A stretch of DNA of 64,000 nt from positions 3,688,966 through 3,752,965 of the forward strand of contig NZ_FUEZ01000004.1 of NCBI RefSeq assembly GCF_900157365.1, in the 5' to 3' direction. Origin of the DNA: Mycobacterium numidiamassiliense. GTDB lineage: Bacteria > Actinomycetota > Actinomycetes > Mycobacteriales > Mycobacteriaceae. A program made the translations under genes and the position numbers. Under the pieces are notes generated by a model. That model saw nothing but the letters and a program-made list of their open reading frames with translations. It ran no database searches and had not been told where the DNA came from. Below are positions 26,149-37,696 of this stretch, in pieces; the stretch's first letter is position 1; each line of letters opens with the position of its first letter.

Positions 26149-29029
26149 TCGACCGCTGCGGCGCGGCGGCACGGCCGACCACCTCGGCGAGAAATTTCCC
26201 GGTGTAGCTTTCCGGCACCGCCGCGACGTCTTCGGGAGTGCCTTCGGCGACAATGGTTCCACCGCCGGCCCCGCCCTCTGGCCCCATGTCGACAATCCAG
26301 TCCGATGTCTTGATGACGTCCAGGTTGTGCTCGATCACGACGACCGTATTGCCTTTGTCCACAAGGCCGTTGATCACGCTGAGCAGCTTGCGGATGTCAT
26401 CGAAGTGCAGGCCTGTGGTGGGCTCGTCGAGGATGTAGATGGTGCGCCCGGTCGAACGCTTCTGCAATTCGGCGGCCAGCTTGACCCGTTGCGCCTCACC
26501 ACCCGACAGCGTCGGGGCGGGCTGGCCCAGCCGGACATACCCCAGTCCGACGTCGACCAGCGTGCGCAGGTAGCGGTGAATGCCGCTGATCGGTTCGAAG
26601 AACTCGCACGCTTCCTCGATCGACATGTCCAGCACTTCGGAGATGGTCTTGCCCTTGTAGTGCACCTCGAGGGTTTCCCGGTTGTACCGGGCGCCCTGAC
26701 ACACCTCGCACGGCACATACACGTCGGGTAGGAAGTTCATCTCGATCTTGATGGTGCCGTCGCCCGTGCACGCCTCGCAGCGACCGCCCTTGACATTGAA
26801 CGAGAACCGACCCGGTTGGTAGCCGCGGACTTTCGCCTCGGTGGTGGCCGCGAACAGGGTACGGATCTTGTCGAACACCCCGGTGTAAGTCGCGGGATTG
26901 GATCGGGGTGTGCGGCCGATCGGCGACTGGTCGACCCGAACCAGCTTGTCCAGGTGATCCAGCCCGGTGACCCGGGTGTGCCGGCCCGGGACCTGCCTGG
27001 CGCCGTTGAGGCGGTTGGCCAGCACGGCCGCCAGGATGTCGTTGACCAGAGTCGATTTTCCGGAACCGGAGACACCGGTCACCGAGGTCAGCACGCCGAG
27101 CGGAAACGACACGTCGATGCCGCGCAAATTGTGTTCGCGGGCCCCGACGACCGTGAGCTGACGCTTGCGGTCTGTCGGACGGCGCAGCGCGGGGGCCTCG
27201 ATGCGCTCCCTGCCCGACAGGTAGGCGCCGGTGATCGAATCCTTGTTGGTCAGCAGGTCGCTGTACGTTCCGCTGTGCACGATCTGGCCGCCGTGCTCGC
27301 CGGCGCCCGGGCCGATGTCGACGACCCAGTCGGCGTGCGCGATGGTGTCCTCGTCATGCTCGACGACGATCAGCGTATTTCCCAAATCCTTTAAGCGCGT
27401 GAGTGTTTCAATGAGACGACGGTTGTCGCGCTGATGCAGGCCGATAGACGGTTCGTCGAGCACGTAGAGTACCCCGACCAGACCTGAGCCGATCTGGGTG
27501 GCCAGCCGGATGCGCTGGGCCTCACCACCGGACAGCGTGGCCGCCGCACGGGACAGGGACAGGTACTCCAGCCCGACGTCGAGAAGAAAGCCCAGCCGCG
27601 ACTGGATTTCCTTGAGCACCTGCCCGGCGATCGCCTGCTCGCGCGAACCGAGGGTGAGGGCGTTGAGGAAATCGGCGCAATCCGAGATGGACAGCTCACA
27701 GACCTCGGCGATCGATTTCGCGCCCCGCTCCCCGGCGGCCAGCGTCACCGCCAGAATCTCGGGCTTCAGCCGGGTCCCCTCACATACCGGACAGGGGATG
27801 TCGCGCATGAATCCTTCGTAGCGTTCCTTCATCTGCTCGGATTCGGTCTGCTCCATCTTGCGTTCCAGGAACGCCAGCACGCCTTCGAAATCGGCGTAGT
27901 ACGAACGGGTTCGGCCATACCGGTTGCGGTAGCGCACATGGACCTGGTGGTCCGATCCTTCGAGGATCGCCTTGCGGGCCTTGGCCGGTAGCTTGCGCCA
28001 CGGCGTGTCAACGTCGAATCCCAGCTCCTCGCCGAGCCCGGCCATCATCCGGGTGAAGTACTCCGCGGTGTGGCCGGCCGACCACGGCGCCACCGCGCCC
28101 TCGGCCAGCGTGCGATCCGGGTCGGGCACCACCAGATCGGGGTCGACCTCTTTGCGGATTCCCAAGCCGACGCATTCCGGACACGCGCCGTACGGCGAGT
28201 TGAACGAGAACGAGCGGGGTTCTAAGTCGTCGACGGCCAGCGGATGTCCGTTGGGACAGGCCAGCTTCTCGGAGAATCGCTGCTCGCGGGCGTGGTCGTG
28301 CTCGTCGCGCTCGTCGGGGAACTCCAGCACGACGATGCCATCGGCGAGATTCAGCGCGGTTTCCACCGAGTCGGTGAGCCGCTGCTTGGCGGCGACCTTG
28401 ACGGTGAGGCGATCCACCACCACTTCGATGTCGTGCTTCTCCTGCTTCTTCAGCTTCGGCGGGTCGGCCAGGGGATGCACGACGCCGTCGACGCGCACCC
28501 GGCTGTATCCCTGCGCGTTGAGCTTGTCGAAGAGATCGGCGAATTCGCCCTTGCGGGTGCGCACCACCGGGGCGAGCACCAGAAATCGGGTGCCCTCCGG
28601 CATCGCCAGCACCTGATCCACGATCTGCTGGGGCGTCTGACGCGCGATCCGCTCACCACAGATGGGGCAATGCGGTGTGCCCGCGCGCGCGTAGAGCAAT
28701 CGCAGGTAGTCGTACACCTCGGTGATGGTGCCGACCGTCGATCGCGGGTTGCGGTTCGTCGACTTCTGGTCGATGGACACGGCCGGGGAAAGGCCCTCGA
28801 TGAAGTCGACGTCCGGTTTGTCCATCTGCCCCAGGAATTGGCGGGCGTAGGCCGACAGCGATTCGACGTAGCGCCGCTGGCCCTCGGCGAAAATGGTGTC
28901 GAACGCCAGTGACGACTTACCCGATCCGGACAGCCCGGTGAAGACGATCAACGCGTCGCGCGGCAGGTCGAGGTCGACGCCGCGCAGGTTGTGCTCACGG
29001 GCACCTTTGACGATCAGGCGGTCAGCCAC
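26123..29029 (-). CDS. uvrA: Excinuclease ABC subunit A
   Basis: Damage-recognition ATPase of nucleotide excision repair, 968 residues. Two ABC modules: Walker A FTGLSGSGKSSLAFDT near the start and VTGVSGSGKSTLVNDI in the second; signatures LSGGEAQRIRLATQI and LSGGEAQRVKLAAEL; Walker B VLDEPSIGLH and ILDEPTTGLH. Zinc-binding clusters CPICGERIA, CPVCEGTRLKPE and CEACTGDG...CEVCQGARYN. GTG 29029 (reading VADRLIVKGAREHNL) was chosen, with GAGAGG upstream; an upstream in-frame ATG at 29242 lies before the promoter. Controlled by the PafBC-type site at 29091-29113. Confidence 0.96.
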   Translation of the reverse strand: MADRLIVKGAREHNLRGVDLDLPRDALIVFTGLSGSGKSSLAFDTIFAEGQRRYVESLSAYARQFLGQMDKPDVDFIEGLSPAVSIDQKSTNRNPRSTVGTITEVYDYLRLLYARAGTPHCPICGERIARQTPQQIVDQVLAMPEGTRFLVLAPVVRTRKGEFADLFDKLNAQGYSRVRVDGVVHPLADPPKLKKQEKHDIEVVVDRLTVKVAAKQRLTDSVETALNLADGIVVLEFPDERDEHDHAREQRFSEKLACPNGHPLAVDDLEPRSFSFNSPYGACPECVGLGIRKEVDPDLVVPDPDRTLAEGAVAPWSAGHTAEYFTRMMAGLGEELGFDVDTPWRKLPAKARKAILEGSDHQVHVRYRNRYGRTRSYYADFEGVLAFLERKMEQTESEQMKERYEGFMRDIPCPVCEGTRLKPEILAVTLAAGERGAKSIAEVCELSISDCADFLNALTLGSREQAIAGQVLKEIQSRLGFLLDVGLEYLSLSRAAATLSGGEAQRIRLATQIGSGLVGVLYVLDEPSIGLHQRDNRRLIETLTRLKDLGNTLIVVEHDEDTIAHADWVVDIGPGAGEHGGQIVHSGTYSDLLTNKDSITGAYLSGRERIEAPALRRPTDRKRQLTVVGAREHNLRGIDVSFPLGVLTSVTGVSGSGKSTLVNDILAAVLANRLNGARQVPGRHTRVTGLDHLDKLVRVDQSPIGRTPRSNPATYTGVFDKIRTLFAATTEAKVRGYQPGRFSFNVKGGRCEACTGDGTIKIEMNFLPDVYVPCEVCQGARYNRETLEVHYKGKTISEVLDMSIEEACEFFEPISGIHRYLRTLVDVGLGYVRLGQPAPTLSGGEAQRVKLAAELQKRSTGRTIYILDEPTTGLHFDDIRKLLSVINGLVDKGNTVVVIEHNLDVIKTSDWIVDMGPEGGAGGGTIVAEGTPEDVAAVPESYTGKFLAEVVGRAAAPQRSSRRRKATA

Positions 29030-29090
29030 GCTGCCTCTCTCACTGAAACTCTTATTCGCCTCGCGACGGTGATTGCGCACGGCGCATTCC

Positions 29091-29113
29091 ATGCTAGGTG
29101 CCCCCACCGACAA
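29091..29113 (-). promoter_or_regulatory. RecA-independent (PafBC) DNA-damage promoter of uvrA
   Basis: Minus strand TTGTCGGTG-N8-TAGCAT agrees exactly with the remembered mycobacterial RecA-NDp consensus (TTGTCRGTG-N8-TANNNT). The predicted start of transcription is ~29084, giving a ~55-nt leader. No LexA box (TCGAAC-N4-GTTCGA) was seen in the interval. Confidence 0.85.
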
Positions 29114-29209
29114 GGCGCCCATCCCCGGCCGGGGACCAAGTAGCGTGAGCGTTGTGACCTGCGCCGGCGACGATGATGCCGGCGCCCCCAGGATTGAGGA
29201 GTGGCGCTC

Positions 29210-29887
29210 ATGACTGTCGTGGACGACAACTACACCGGACACGTCGACGCTGGTACTGCCGCCCGCCGCACCTTGCCAGGGGTCACCATCCTCAAGGCGT
29301 CAGTCGGCCCTATGGACAACAACGCGTACCTGGTCACATGTTCCGCGACCGGAGAAACACTTCTGATCGACGCCGCCAACGACGCCGACGTCCTCATCGA
29401 CCTGGCCCGCCAGTACGCGCCGAAGGTGTCGCTGATCGTGACCAGCCATCAGCATTTCGACCATTGGCAGGCACTGGAGGCCGTCGCCGAGGCCACCGGT
29501 GCCCCGACCGCCGCGCATGAAATCGACGCCGAACCGCTTCCGGTCAAACCGGACCGGCTGCTGGCGGGCGGCGACACCGTGCGGATCGGCGAGCTCACCT
29601 TAGACGTCATCCACTTGCGCGGGCACACACCCGGATCCGTCGCGCTGGCACTCGACGGGCCCGCAACCGGCGGGGTCACCCAGTTGTTCACCGGTGACTG
29701 CCTCTTCCCGGGCGGCGTTGGAAAGACTTGGCAGCCAGGCGATTTCACACAACTGATCGATGACGTCAGCACCCGGATTTTCGACGTGTACCCGGACTCG
29801 ACCGTGGTCTACCCCGGCCACGGCGACGACACCGTGCTGGGCGACGAACGCCCCAACCTCGACGAGTGGCGCAAGCGCGGCTGGTAG
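29210..29887 (+). CDS. Metallo-beta-lactamase-fold hydrolase (glyoxalase II-like)
   Basis: 225 residues from ATG 29210; GAGGAG lies 8 nt before it. The zinc signature is TSHQHFDHWQ (HxHxDH), with LRGHTPGS (His ligand), FTGDCLFPGGVGKT (Asp ligand) and VVYPGHGDDT (last His). The fold includes thioesterases such as hydroxyacylglutathione hydrolase; mycobacteria use mycothiol, so a thioester of another thiol is possible. Substrate unknown. It is divergent from uvrA, as in M. tuberculosis (Rv1637c). Confidence 0.9.
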   Translation: MTVVDDNYTGHVDAGTAARRTLPGVTILKASVGPMDNNAYLVTCSATGETLLIDAANDADVLIDLARQYAPKVSLIVTSHQHFDHWQALEAVAEATGAPTAAHEIDAEPLPVKPDRLLAGGDTVRIGELTLDVIHLRGHTPGSVALALDGPATGGVTQLFTGDCLFPGGVGKTWQPGDFTQLIDDVSTRIFDVYPDSTVVYPGHGDDTVLGDERPNLDEWRKRGW

Positions 29888-30150
29888 GCCCGCACATCAC
29901 CGGCGGAACCCGCTTTGATGTGCACGTTGATCGCCTAGGATGCGATGCGATCAAACATTCGCACTCCCGAAGGCGACTCCGGTTGGCATCCACGGCGCAG
30001 CGGTTCCGATCGGGGCAGACGTCTGGGCAACGGCCTGCCCATGCCGGGGATCTGGTTTGACTCCCGCCACGCTGAATCCGGCGGCCGCCCTATCCGCGTC
30101 CACGACGCCGCGAACGCGGTCGTGGCCAGTTCTGTGATTGGCGAACGGAA

Positions 30151-31617
30151 ATGGACTTTGCAGCGTTACCGCCAGAAATCAACTCCGGCCGGATGTACTC
30201 CGGGGCCGGGTCGGGGCCGATGTGGGCGGCCGCGTCAGCCTGGGAGGGGTTGGCGGCGGAGCTAAGTTCGGCCGGGACCGCCTATGAGTCGGTGGTGTCC
30301 GGGCTGAGCCGCGAAACGTGGCGAGGGCCGACGTCGGCGTCGATGAGAGCCGCGGCCACCCGCTATGCGTCCTGGCTCAGCGCCACCGGCGAGCAGGTGA
30401 AGGTGGCGGCCAGGCAGGCGAGCGCGGCGGCGGCGGCCTACGAGGCGGCGTTCGCCGCGACGGTCCCTCCGGCAGTGATCGCCGAGAACCGCGCGTTGTT
30501 GCAGTCGTTGGTCGCCACCAATATTTTCGGGCAGAACACCGCCGCCATCGCGGCGACCGAAACGCAATACGGCGAGATGTGGGCGCAGGATGCCACGACG
30601 ATGTACGCCTACGCAAGCGGGTCGGCGGCCGCATCCAGGCTGACGTCGTTCGCCGAACCGCCGCAGACCACGGACCCCAGCGGGACGGGCAGCCAGGATG
30701 CGGCTGTCAGCCGGGCGGTCACCACGTCGGCCGGGAACCAGCTGAATCCCACGGCGATGACGCAGGTGATCAACACCGTGCCCAATGTGCTGCAGACGCT
30801 TGCCGGTGAATCGGGCGGTGCGTCGACGTCGGACATTCTGAACGTCACGGCCAGCGGCACCTACGTCGCCAGTGGGGTGTTGTTCATCCTGGGCCCCCTG
30901 TTCACCGGGCCGGTCAACGCGGCGCTGCCGCCCACGATCCTGGGGGCCGCCGCTCCGGCGCTCGGTGCGGCCGGTGCGGCAGCGCTGATGGGCGACGCCA
31001 CGCCCATCGCGTCGGGCGTGGGCAGTCCCGGGGTGCTGGCGGGTGTGGGGCTGGGCGACGCCACGCCCATCGCGTCGGGCGTGGGCAGTCCCGGGGTGCT
31101 GGCGGGGGTGGGGCGGGCCGGGTCCGTCGGCGGGTTGTCGGTGCCGCAAGCGTGGGGCGCGGCGGTCCCCGAAGCAGTCCGCCCGGCGACCGCCATGCCG
31201 GCGCCCGCCCTGGTCGGATTCGCGGAAGCCGAGGTGGATCCGCTGGGACCCGGGGTCGGCGGGATGCTGCCGGGCAGTCTGATGGCCGCGGCGGCGGGCG
31301 GCGGCGGTGCGGCGGGCGGCGGCTTTGCCGCATCCCGGGGAGCCGCCGGCGCGCAGCGCAATGGCGGAGCCGCCCAGCCCGGCGGACCCGCACAACCCGA
31401 CGGCGGCGCCCGGGCCCGATACCGCCCACCACCGGTGGTGGTACCGCAGACGGCCGGCCAGGCGAGCCGGCTCGGTCAGGGCGCCGAGAGCTGGTCCAGC
31501 GAGAGTTTGCGCGACGAGATCAACGATTTGCGCAAGCAAATCTCCGACTTGGCAATGGAGCGCGATGTGCTTATGCGCTCCCTGGCACTGTGGGCCAGAG
31601 GATCGCTCGACGAGTGA
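30151..31617 (+). CDS. PPE family protein (SVP-type, unpaired)
   Basis: 488 residues. The PPE domain (MDFAALPPEINSGRMYSGAGSGPMWAAASAWEGLA, with the WxG-type turn) spans ~1-175 and the GLSVPQAWGAA motif near residue 330 marks the SVP subclass. These are type VII secreted surface/outer-membrane proteins, usually needing a PE partner and an EspG chaperone, yet no PE gene is adjacent. The centre has a 21-residue tandem duplication, and the tail (DEINDLRKQISDLAMERDVLM) is a predicted coiled coil. M. tuberculosis has no PPE at this site (from memory), so this is a lineage-specific insertion. Confidence 0.93.
   Translation: MDFAALPPEINSGRMYSGAGSGPMWAAASAWEGLAAELSSAGTAYESVVSGLSRETWRGPTSASMRAAATRYASWLSATGEQVKVAARQASAAAAAYEAAFAATVPPAVIAENRALLQSLVATNIFGQNTAAIAATETQYGEMWAQDATTMYAYASGSAAASRLTSFAEPPQTTDPSGTGSQDAAVSRAVTTSAGNQLNPTAMTQVINTVPNVLQTLAGESGGASTSDILNVTASGTYVASGVLFILGPLFTGPVNAALPPTILGAAAPALGAAGAAALMGDATPIASGVGSPGVLAGVGLGDATPIASGVGSPGVLAGVGRAGSVGGLSVPQAWGAAVPEAVRPATAMPAPALVGFAEAEVDPLGPGVGGMLPGSLMAAAAGGGGAAGGGFAASRGAAGAQRNGGAAQPGGPAQPDGGARARYRPPPVVVPQTAGQASRLGQGAESWSSESLRDEINDLRKQISDLAMERDVLMRSLALWARGSLDE
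30991..31116 (+). repeat. 63-bp in-frame tandem duplication inside the PPE gene
   Basis: Two nearly identical 63-bp units (30991-31053, 31054-31116) encode two copies of the 21-residue block GDATPIASGVGSPGVLAGVG plus one residue. Because the unit is a multiple of three, expansion or contraction keeps the frame and could vary the surface-exposed region. Confidence 0.92.
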
Positions 31618-31621
31618 CGGG

Positions 31622-32065
31622 CTAGGACGTGGTGTGCACGATCAACACGTCGACCTTGGCCCGGCGGGAGACGTTGGCGGGCACCGATCCCAGCAGCCGT
31701 CCCGCGATGGTGCTCAGGCCGACATTGCCGACGACGAGCAGATCGGCGTTGACTTCCTCGGCGAGGCTCACGAGTGCGTCGACCGGTGCACCGACGATCG
31801 AACGCTCCTCGACGTTTTTCGCGCCGGCCTTGTGGGCCCGCTCCTTGGCGTCGTGCAGGATCGCGTAGATCGGGGCCGTGCCCGAGACCTTGTAACTCTC
31901 GTCCTTCAGAACGTCGGCAGCCCGACCGTTCTGGTGCTGCGGGAGGTACGCCGACGCCACGATCAGTTTCGCGTCGGCCCCGGCGATAGATGCTGCCCGG
32001 TCTACCGCACGTAACGATGAATCCGAGCCGTCAGTCCCTACCACCACGGTCCGATAGGCACTCAT
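31622..32065 (-). CDS. Universal stress protein (Rv1636/TB15.3-type)
   Basis: 147 residues, single USP domain. VVVGTDGSDSSLRAVD is the N-terminal nucleotide-binding strand and loop; VVGNVGLSTIAGRLLGSVPANV carries the G-x2-G-x9-G-S phosphate-binding motif. The M. tuberculosis ortholog is reported to bind cAMP preferentially over ATP, which is notable given two adenylyl cyclases in this window. GGGAGGG precedes the ATG. It converges with the PPE gene 4 bp away. Confidence 0.95.
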   Translation of the reverse strand: MSAYRTVVVGTDGSDSSLRAVDRAASIAGADAKLIVASAYLPQHQNGRAADVLKDESYKVSGTAPIYAILHDAKERAHKAGAKNVEERSIVGAPVDALVSLAEEVNADLLVVGNVGLSTIAGRLLGSVPANVSRRAKVDVLIVHTTS

Positions 32066-32383
32066 ATACCCTCCCAGGTGTCGGTTGATCCGCCAGAAGA
32101 CAGTATCGCGTTTGCCAGACGCCGTGAGGAAACATTAGCGACACAATGCGGCGCGGCGCGACCAGCATTTTCCAGCGCACGAGTGCCCGGCACATCGCAT
32201 TCTCGGGCTAACGCCCTACTCGTACCTGCCTTCGAGGCACAACGCGCTGCGGCACAAGGCTTTTCGTCAATCACGGGCGAATTCAGCGCAATCGACCCCG
32301 GCCGCATGCCCCACACCCGGGCGTGTCCTCGCTGGCCTGCTGGTGAGCAGGGTTAAAGGCGGCACCTTAAGGTGACAATCATC
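32066..32383. other. ~320-bp divergent intergenic region
   Basis: It separates the usp gene from the mannosyltransferase. No gene or clear operator could be supported. Both flanking genes have Shine-Dalgarno sequences at its edges (GGGAGGG for usp; AAGG for the mannosyltransferase), so transcripts with leaders are likely. Confidence 0.35.
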
Positions 32384-33961
32384 ATGTCGTTGTCAACCGT
32401 CGAGCAGCTCCCGGCTGATGCAGTTGCCGAGCCCGTAGCCGCACGCGCGCGCCGCGACCAGCTGAGCCCCTGGGCGCTAGCCCTGCTCGCCGCCGTCATC
32501 AGCGGCGCTTGGGCCGGCAAGCCTTCGCTGTGGTTCGACGAATCGGCGACGATCTCGGCGTCGGCCAGCCGCACGGTGCCGGAACTGTGGCGGATGCTGC
32601 GCCACATCGATGCGGTGCACGGGCTGTACTACCTGGTGATGCACGGCTGGTTTGCGCTGTTTCCGCCGACGGAATTCTGGTCGCGATTTCCCAGCTGCGT
32701 AGCGATCGGGGTCGCCACCGCCGGCGTCGTGGTGTTTGCCAGGATGTTTACCGAGCCGGCCGCCGGCCGGGCCATCCCGGTGTGCGCGGGCGCCATGTTC
32801 GCGATCATGCCGCGCATCACCTGGGCGGGCATGGAAGCCCGCTCCTACGCCTTCGCGGTCGCCGCGGCGGTATGGCTCACCGTGTTGTTCGTGACCGCCG
32901 TCCGGCGCAACCAACGGCGACTCTGGCTGTACTACGCCCTGGCGCTGATGCTGTCGATTTTGCTGAGCCTCAATCTGGCCCTGCTGGTGCTGGTGCACGC
33001 CGCGATGCTGCGGTGGCTGGCACCGAAGAAATCCCGCACATCTCCGACCCTCTCGTGGGCCGTCAGCACGGCCGCCGCGGTCGGACTCATGACGCCGTTC
33101 ATCGTGTTCGCCCACGGCCAGGTGCGGCAGGTCGACTGGATCTATCCGATCAGCTGGCACTACGCCTTTGACATCAGCCTGCGCCAATATTTCGACCACA
33201 GTCCCCCGTTCGCGATTCTGGCGGCCGTTCTCATCGTCGCCACGATTGTGGCCCGGCTGACCGGTCTGCGAGCCACGGCGGGTGACATGCCCGGCCTGGT
33301 GATCATCTGCGCCGCATGGATCGTCATTCCCACGGCCGTGCTGGTCCTCTATTCGATTCTCGAACCGATGTACTACCCGCGCTACCTGATCCTCACTACG
33401 CCGGCGATGGCCGTGCTCCTGGCCGTCTGCATCGTCACGATCGCCCGTACAACATGGCCGATCGCCGGTGTCGTGCTGCTGTTCGTGGCGGCCGGGTTGC
33501 CGGATTACCTGTTCGTTCAACGCTGGCCATACGCCAAAGAGGGCTGGGACTACAGCCAGGTCGCGGATGTGATCAGTGCCCATGCCGCAGCCGGGGATTG
33601 CCTCCTGGTGGACAACACCGTGCCCTGGAGGCCCGGCCCGATACGCGCGCTGGTCGCCGCCCGGCCGGGGGCCTACCGGTCCCTGATCGACGTCGAGCGC
33701 GGCGTTTACGGACCCAAGGTCGGCTCCCTGTGGGACGGCCACGTCGCGGTGTGGCTGACGACCGCCAAGATCAACAAATGCGTGACGCTGTGGACCATCA
33801 CCGACCGCGACAAGTCGTTGCCTGATTACCAAAGCGGACAGTCGCTGCCGCCGGGCGTATTCGGGCGCGCCCCGGCGTATCGATTCCCCAGCTACCTGGG
33901 ATTCCACCTGGTCGAGCGCTGGCAATTCCACTACTCACAGGTCGTCAAGTCGACGCGCTGA
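32384..33961 (+). CDS. Polyprenyl-phosphomannose-dependent mannosyltransferase (Rv1635c-type, LAM capping)
   Basis: A GT-C type membrane glycosyltransferase, 525 residues with about ten membrane spans. The first extracytoplasmic loop carries the acidic motif SLWFDESATISASA that marks the catalytic Asp-Glu of PMT-like enzymes. Its M. tuberculosis counterpart primes mannose capping of lipoarabinomannan (reported for Rv1635c). ATG 32384 was chosen because AAGG lies about ten nt upstream; an upstream GTG at 32372 would add four residues. The periplasmic C-terminal domain (~430-525) is soluble and less conserved. Confidence 0.88.
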   Translation: MSLSTVEQLPADAVAEPVAARARRDQLSPWALALLAAVISGAWAGKPSLWFDESATISASASRTVPELWRMLRHIDAVHGLYYLVMHGWFALFPPTEFWSRFPSCVAIGVATAGVVVFARMFTEPAAGRAIPVCAGAMFAIMPRITWAGMEARSYAFAVAAAVWLTVLFVTAVRRNQRRLWLYYALALMLSILLSLNLALLVLVHAAMLRWLAPKKSRTSPTLSWAVSTAAAVGLMTPFIVFAHGQVRQVDWIYPISWHYAFDISLRQYFDHSPPFAILAAVLIVATIVARLTGLRATAGDMPGLVIICAAWIVIPTAVLVLYSILEPMYYPRYLILTTPAMAVLLAVCIVTIARTTWPIAGVVLLFVAAGLPDYLFVQRWPYAKEGWDYSQVADVISAHAAAGDCLLVDNTVPWRPGPIRALVAARPGAYRSLIDVERGVYGPKVGSLWDGHVAVWLTTAKINKCVTLWTITDRDKSLPDYQSGQSLPPGVFGRAPAYRFPSYLGFHLVERWQFHYSQVVKSTR

Positions 33962-34043
33962 CCCACGGGTGCGACCGCCGGCGGCTGGGCTAGCTTGGCG
34001 GGTATGCAGCTCTGGCTTGCCGACCCGCCGGGATCGCGGTGCT

Positions 34044-35465
34044 TCAGGCCGACGAGTCGGATTGAGCCGGCTTTTTGTCGCGCGCCGCGCGATAAGCCGT
34101 GAGCACCCCAGTCGCCGCGAGCGCCGCGAAGACGGCGTACAACCACCGCGCCTCCGGAAGGTCGCCGCCCTCGGTCGTGTTGACCACCACGCCCGCCAAC
34201 CCGGCCCCGAAGGCCGCGGAGATCAGCTGGACGGTGTTGATCGCCGCGGCCGCCGCCCCGCTCTCGGCCGGATCATCGACGGAGTCCATGGCCCGCATCG
34301 ACAGATGCGGCCACACCATCCCGATGCCGATTCCCCCGATCAGCAGTCCCACCGCCCAAAGGGCGACGATTCCGACCGATGCGTCGACACGCTGGGTCGC
34401 CGCAACCAAGGCCAGGCCCCCAGCCATCAGCAACGGGGCGACCGCGATCACCCGGCTGATGACTGCGCGCTCTTCCAGCGACGCGCTGACGACCTCGGCG
34501 ACGGTCCAGCCCAGCGCCAGCGTCGCACCGAGGAAACCGGCCGCGACCGGTGTCAGGTGTCCCAGCCGCTGACCGAACAGCGGCACGTAGGTGTCGGCCA
34601 TCACGGCGGCCATCTGCAACGCCATGGTGAGGTAGATCCATCTCAACGGCCCGCGGCGAAATACGCTGGGTGGTAATACCGCCGCGTGAGCGCGCCAGTC
34701 GACGACCACGAACACCGTGACCAGTAGCACGCCGGCCGCGAGCAGACCGGCGGTCGCGACGAGGTTGTGCGGGATCTGCGCGACGCTGACCGCAAGCGCG
34801 GCGGCACCCATAAGAAGCAACGACCATATCGGCACCTGATGCCTCGAGGTCTCCGACGCTTCGGGGATGGGGCCACGCCCAGCCAATGCTCTCGGCACCA
34901 AGATCGCCATCACGACGGTGAGTATCGTCAACGCGCCAAATGCCCAGCGCCACAGCCCAAACTGCGCGAAGAGGCCGCCCATCGCCGGCCCGACCATGGT
35001 CGCGACCCCCCACATCGCCGACACCAGCGCCGAACCGCGGGTCCACAGCCAACGCGGCAGCTCGGCATTGATCAGCGAATAGCCCAATCCGGCCAGCAGA
35101 CCGCCGGCTACCCCCTGCAGGGTGCGTCCGGCTATCAGCACGTCCATATTCGGCGCGGCAGCGCACACTAGGCTCGCGACGCCGAAGACAGCTAAGCCCG
35201 TCAGAAATGAGTAGCGCGCGCCGATGCGCAACAGCAGCGTGTTGACACTGGTCGCCGCGACCACCGCGCCAACCAGGTACAACGTGGTTACCCAGGCGTA
35301 CAGCCGGCTGCCGCCGATTTCAGCGACTGCGCTGGGGAGCAGGCTGATGGTCAGGAATTCGTTGGTGGCATACAGGGCCACGCCGCCGGCCAAAACGATG
35401 GACGTTCCCAGATACTTGCCCAGCAGTTCGCGCCAACTGCCGATGTCGCTCACGGGGAGTGTCAC
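34044..35465 (-). CDS. Major facilitator superfamily drug exporter (Rv1634-type)
   Basis: 473 residues and 14 predicted spans of the DHA2-like drug/H+ antiporters. Start region LGKYLGTSIVLAGGVALYATNEFLTISLLP; loop 2-3 region LLRIGARYSFLTG; the antiporter segment LQGVAGGLLAGLGYSLI; RWAFGALTILTVVMAILVPR. The M. tuberculosis ortholog is linked to fluoroquinolone efflux. Start is uncertain: GTG 35465 (used) or GTG 35453, for which AGGGG is better spaced. It ends 83 bp from the convergent mannosyltransferase. Confidence 0.92.
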   Translation of the reverse strand: MTLPVSDIGSWRELLGKYLGTSIVLAGGVALYATNEFLTISLLPSAVAEIGGSRLYAWVTTLYLVGAVVAATSVNTLLLRIGARYSFLTGLAVFGVASLVCAAAPNMDVLIAGRTLQGVAGGLLAGLGYSLINAELPRWLWTRGSALVSAMWGVATMVGPAMGGLFAQFGLWRWAFGALTILTVVMAILVPRALAGRGPIPEASETSRHQVPIWSLLLMGAAALAVSVAQIPHNLVATAGLLAAGVLLVTVFVVVDWRAHAAVLPPSVFRRGPLRWIYLTMALQMAAVMADTYVPLFGQRLGHLTPVAAGFLGATLALGWTVAEVVSASLEERAVISRVIAVAPLLMAGGLALVAATQRVDASVGIVALWAVGLLIGGIGIGMVWPHLSMRAMDSVDDPAESGAAAAAINTVQLISAAFGAGLAGVVVNTTEGGDLPEARWLYAVFAALAATGVLTAYRAARDKKPAQSDSSA

Positions 35466-35502
35466 CCCTACACCGTAGGAGGTCCCGTCTGAGGTGCCGT
35501 CG

Positions 35503-37662
<2,160 letters not shown>

Positions 37663-37668
37663 ACCACC

Positions 37669-37691
37669 AGGGTAGAACCGATCACCGACAA
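37669..37691 (-). promoter_or_regulatory. RecA-independent (PafBC) DNA-damage promoter of uvrB
   Basis: Minus strand TTGTCGGTG-N8-TACCCT, an exact match to the same consensus as uvrA. TACCCT is followed by six bases and then the ATG, so transcription should start at or next to the initiation codon. It lies in the 34 bp between the GH71 stop and uvrB. Confidence 0.85.
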
Positions 37692-37696
37692 GTGGG

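Noticed and set aside
29030..29210. LexA/SOS box at uvrA
   Set aside because: No TCGAAC-N4-GTTCGA-like palindrome was found in the interval.
29030..29242. Extension of uvrA to an upstream ATG (1039 residues)
   Set aside because: It would start upstream of the PafBC promoter and overlap the divergent gene; UvrA homology begins at GTG 29029.
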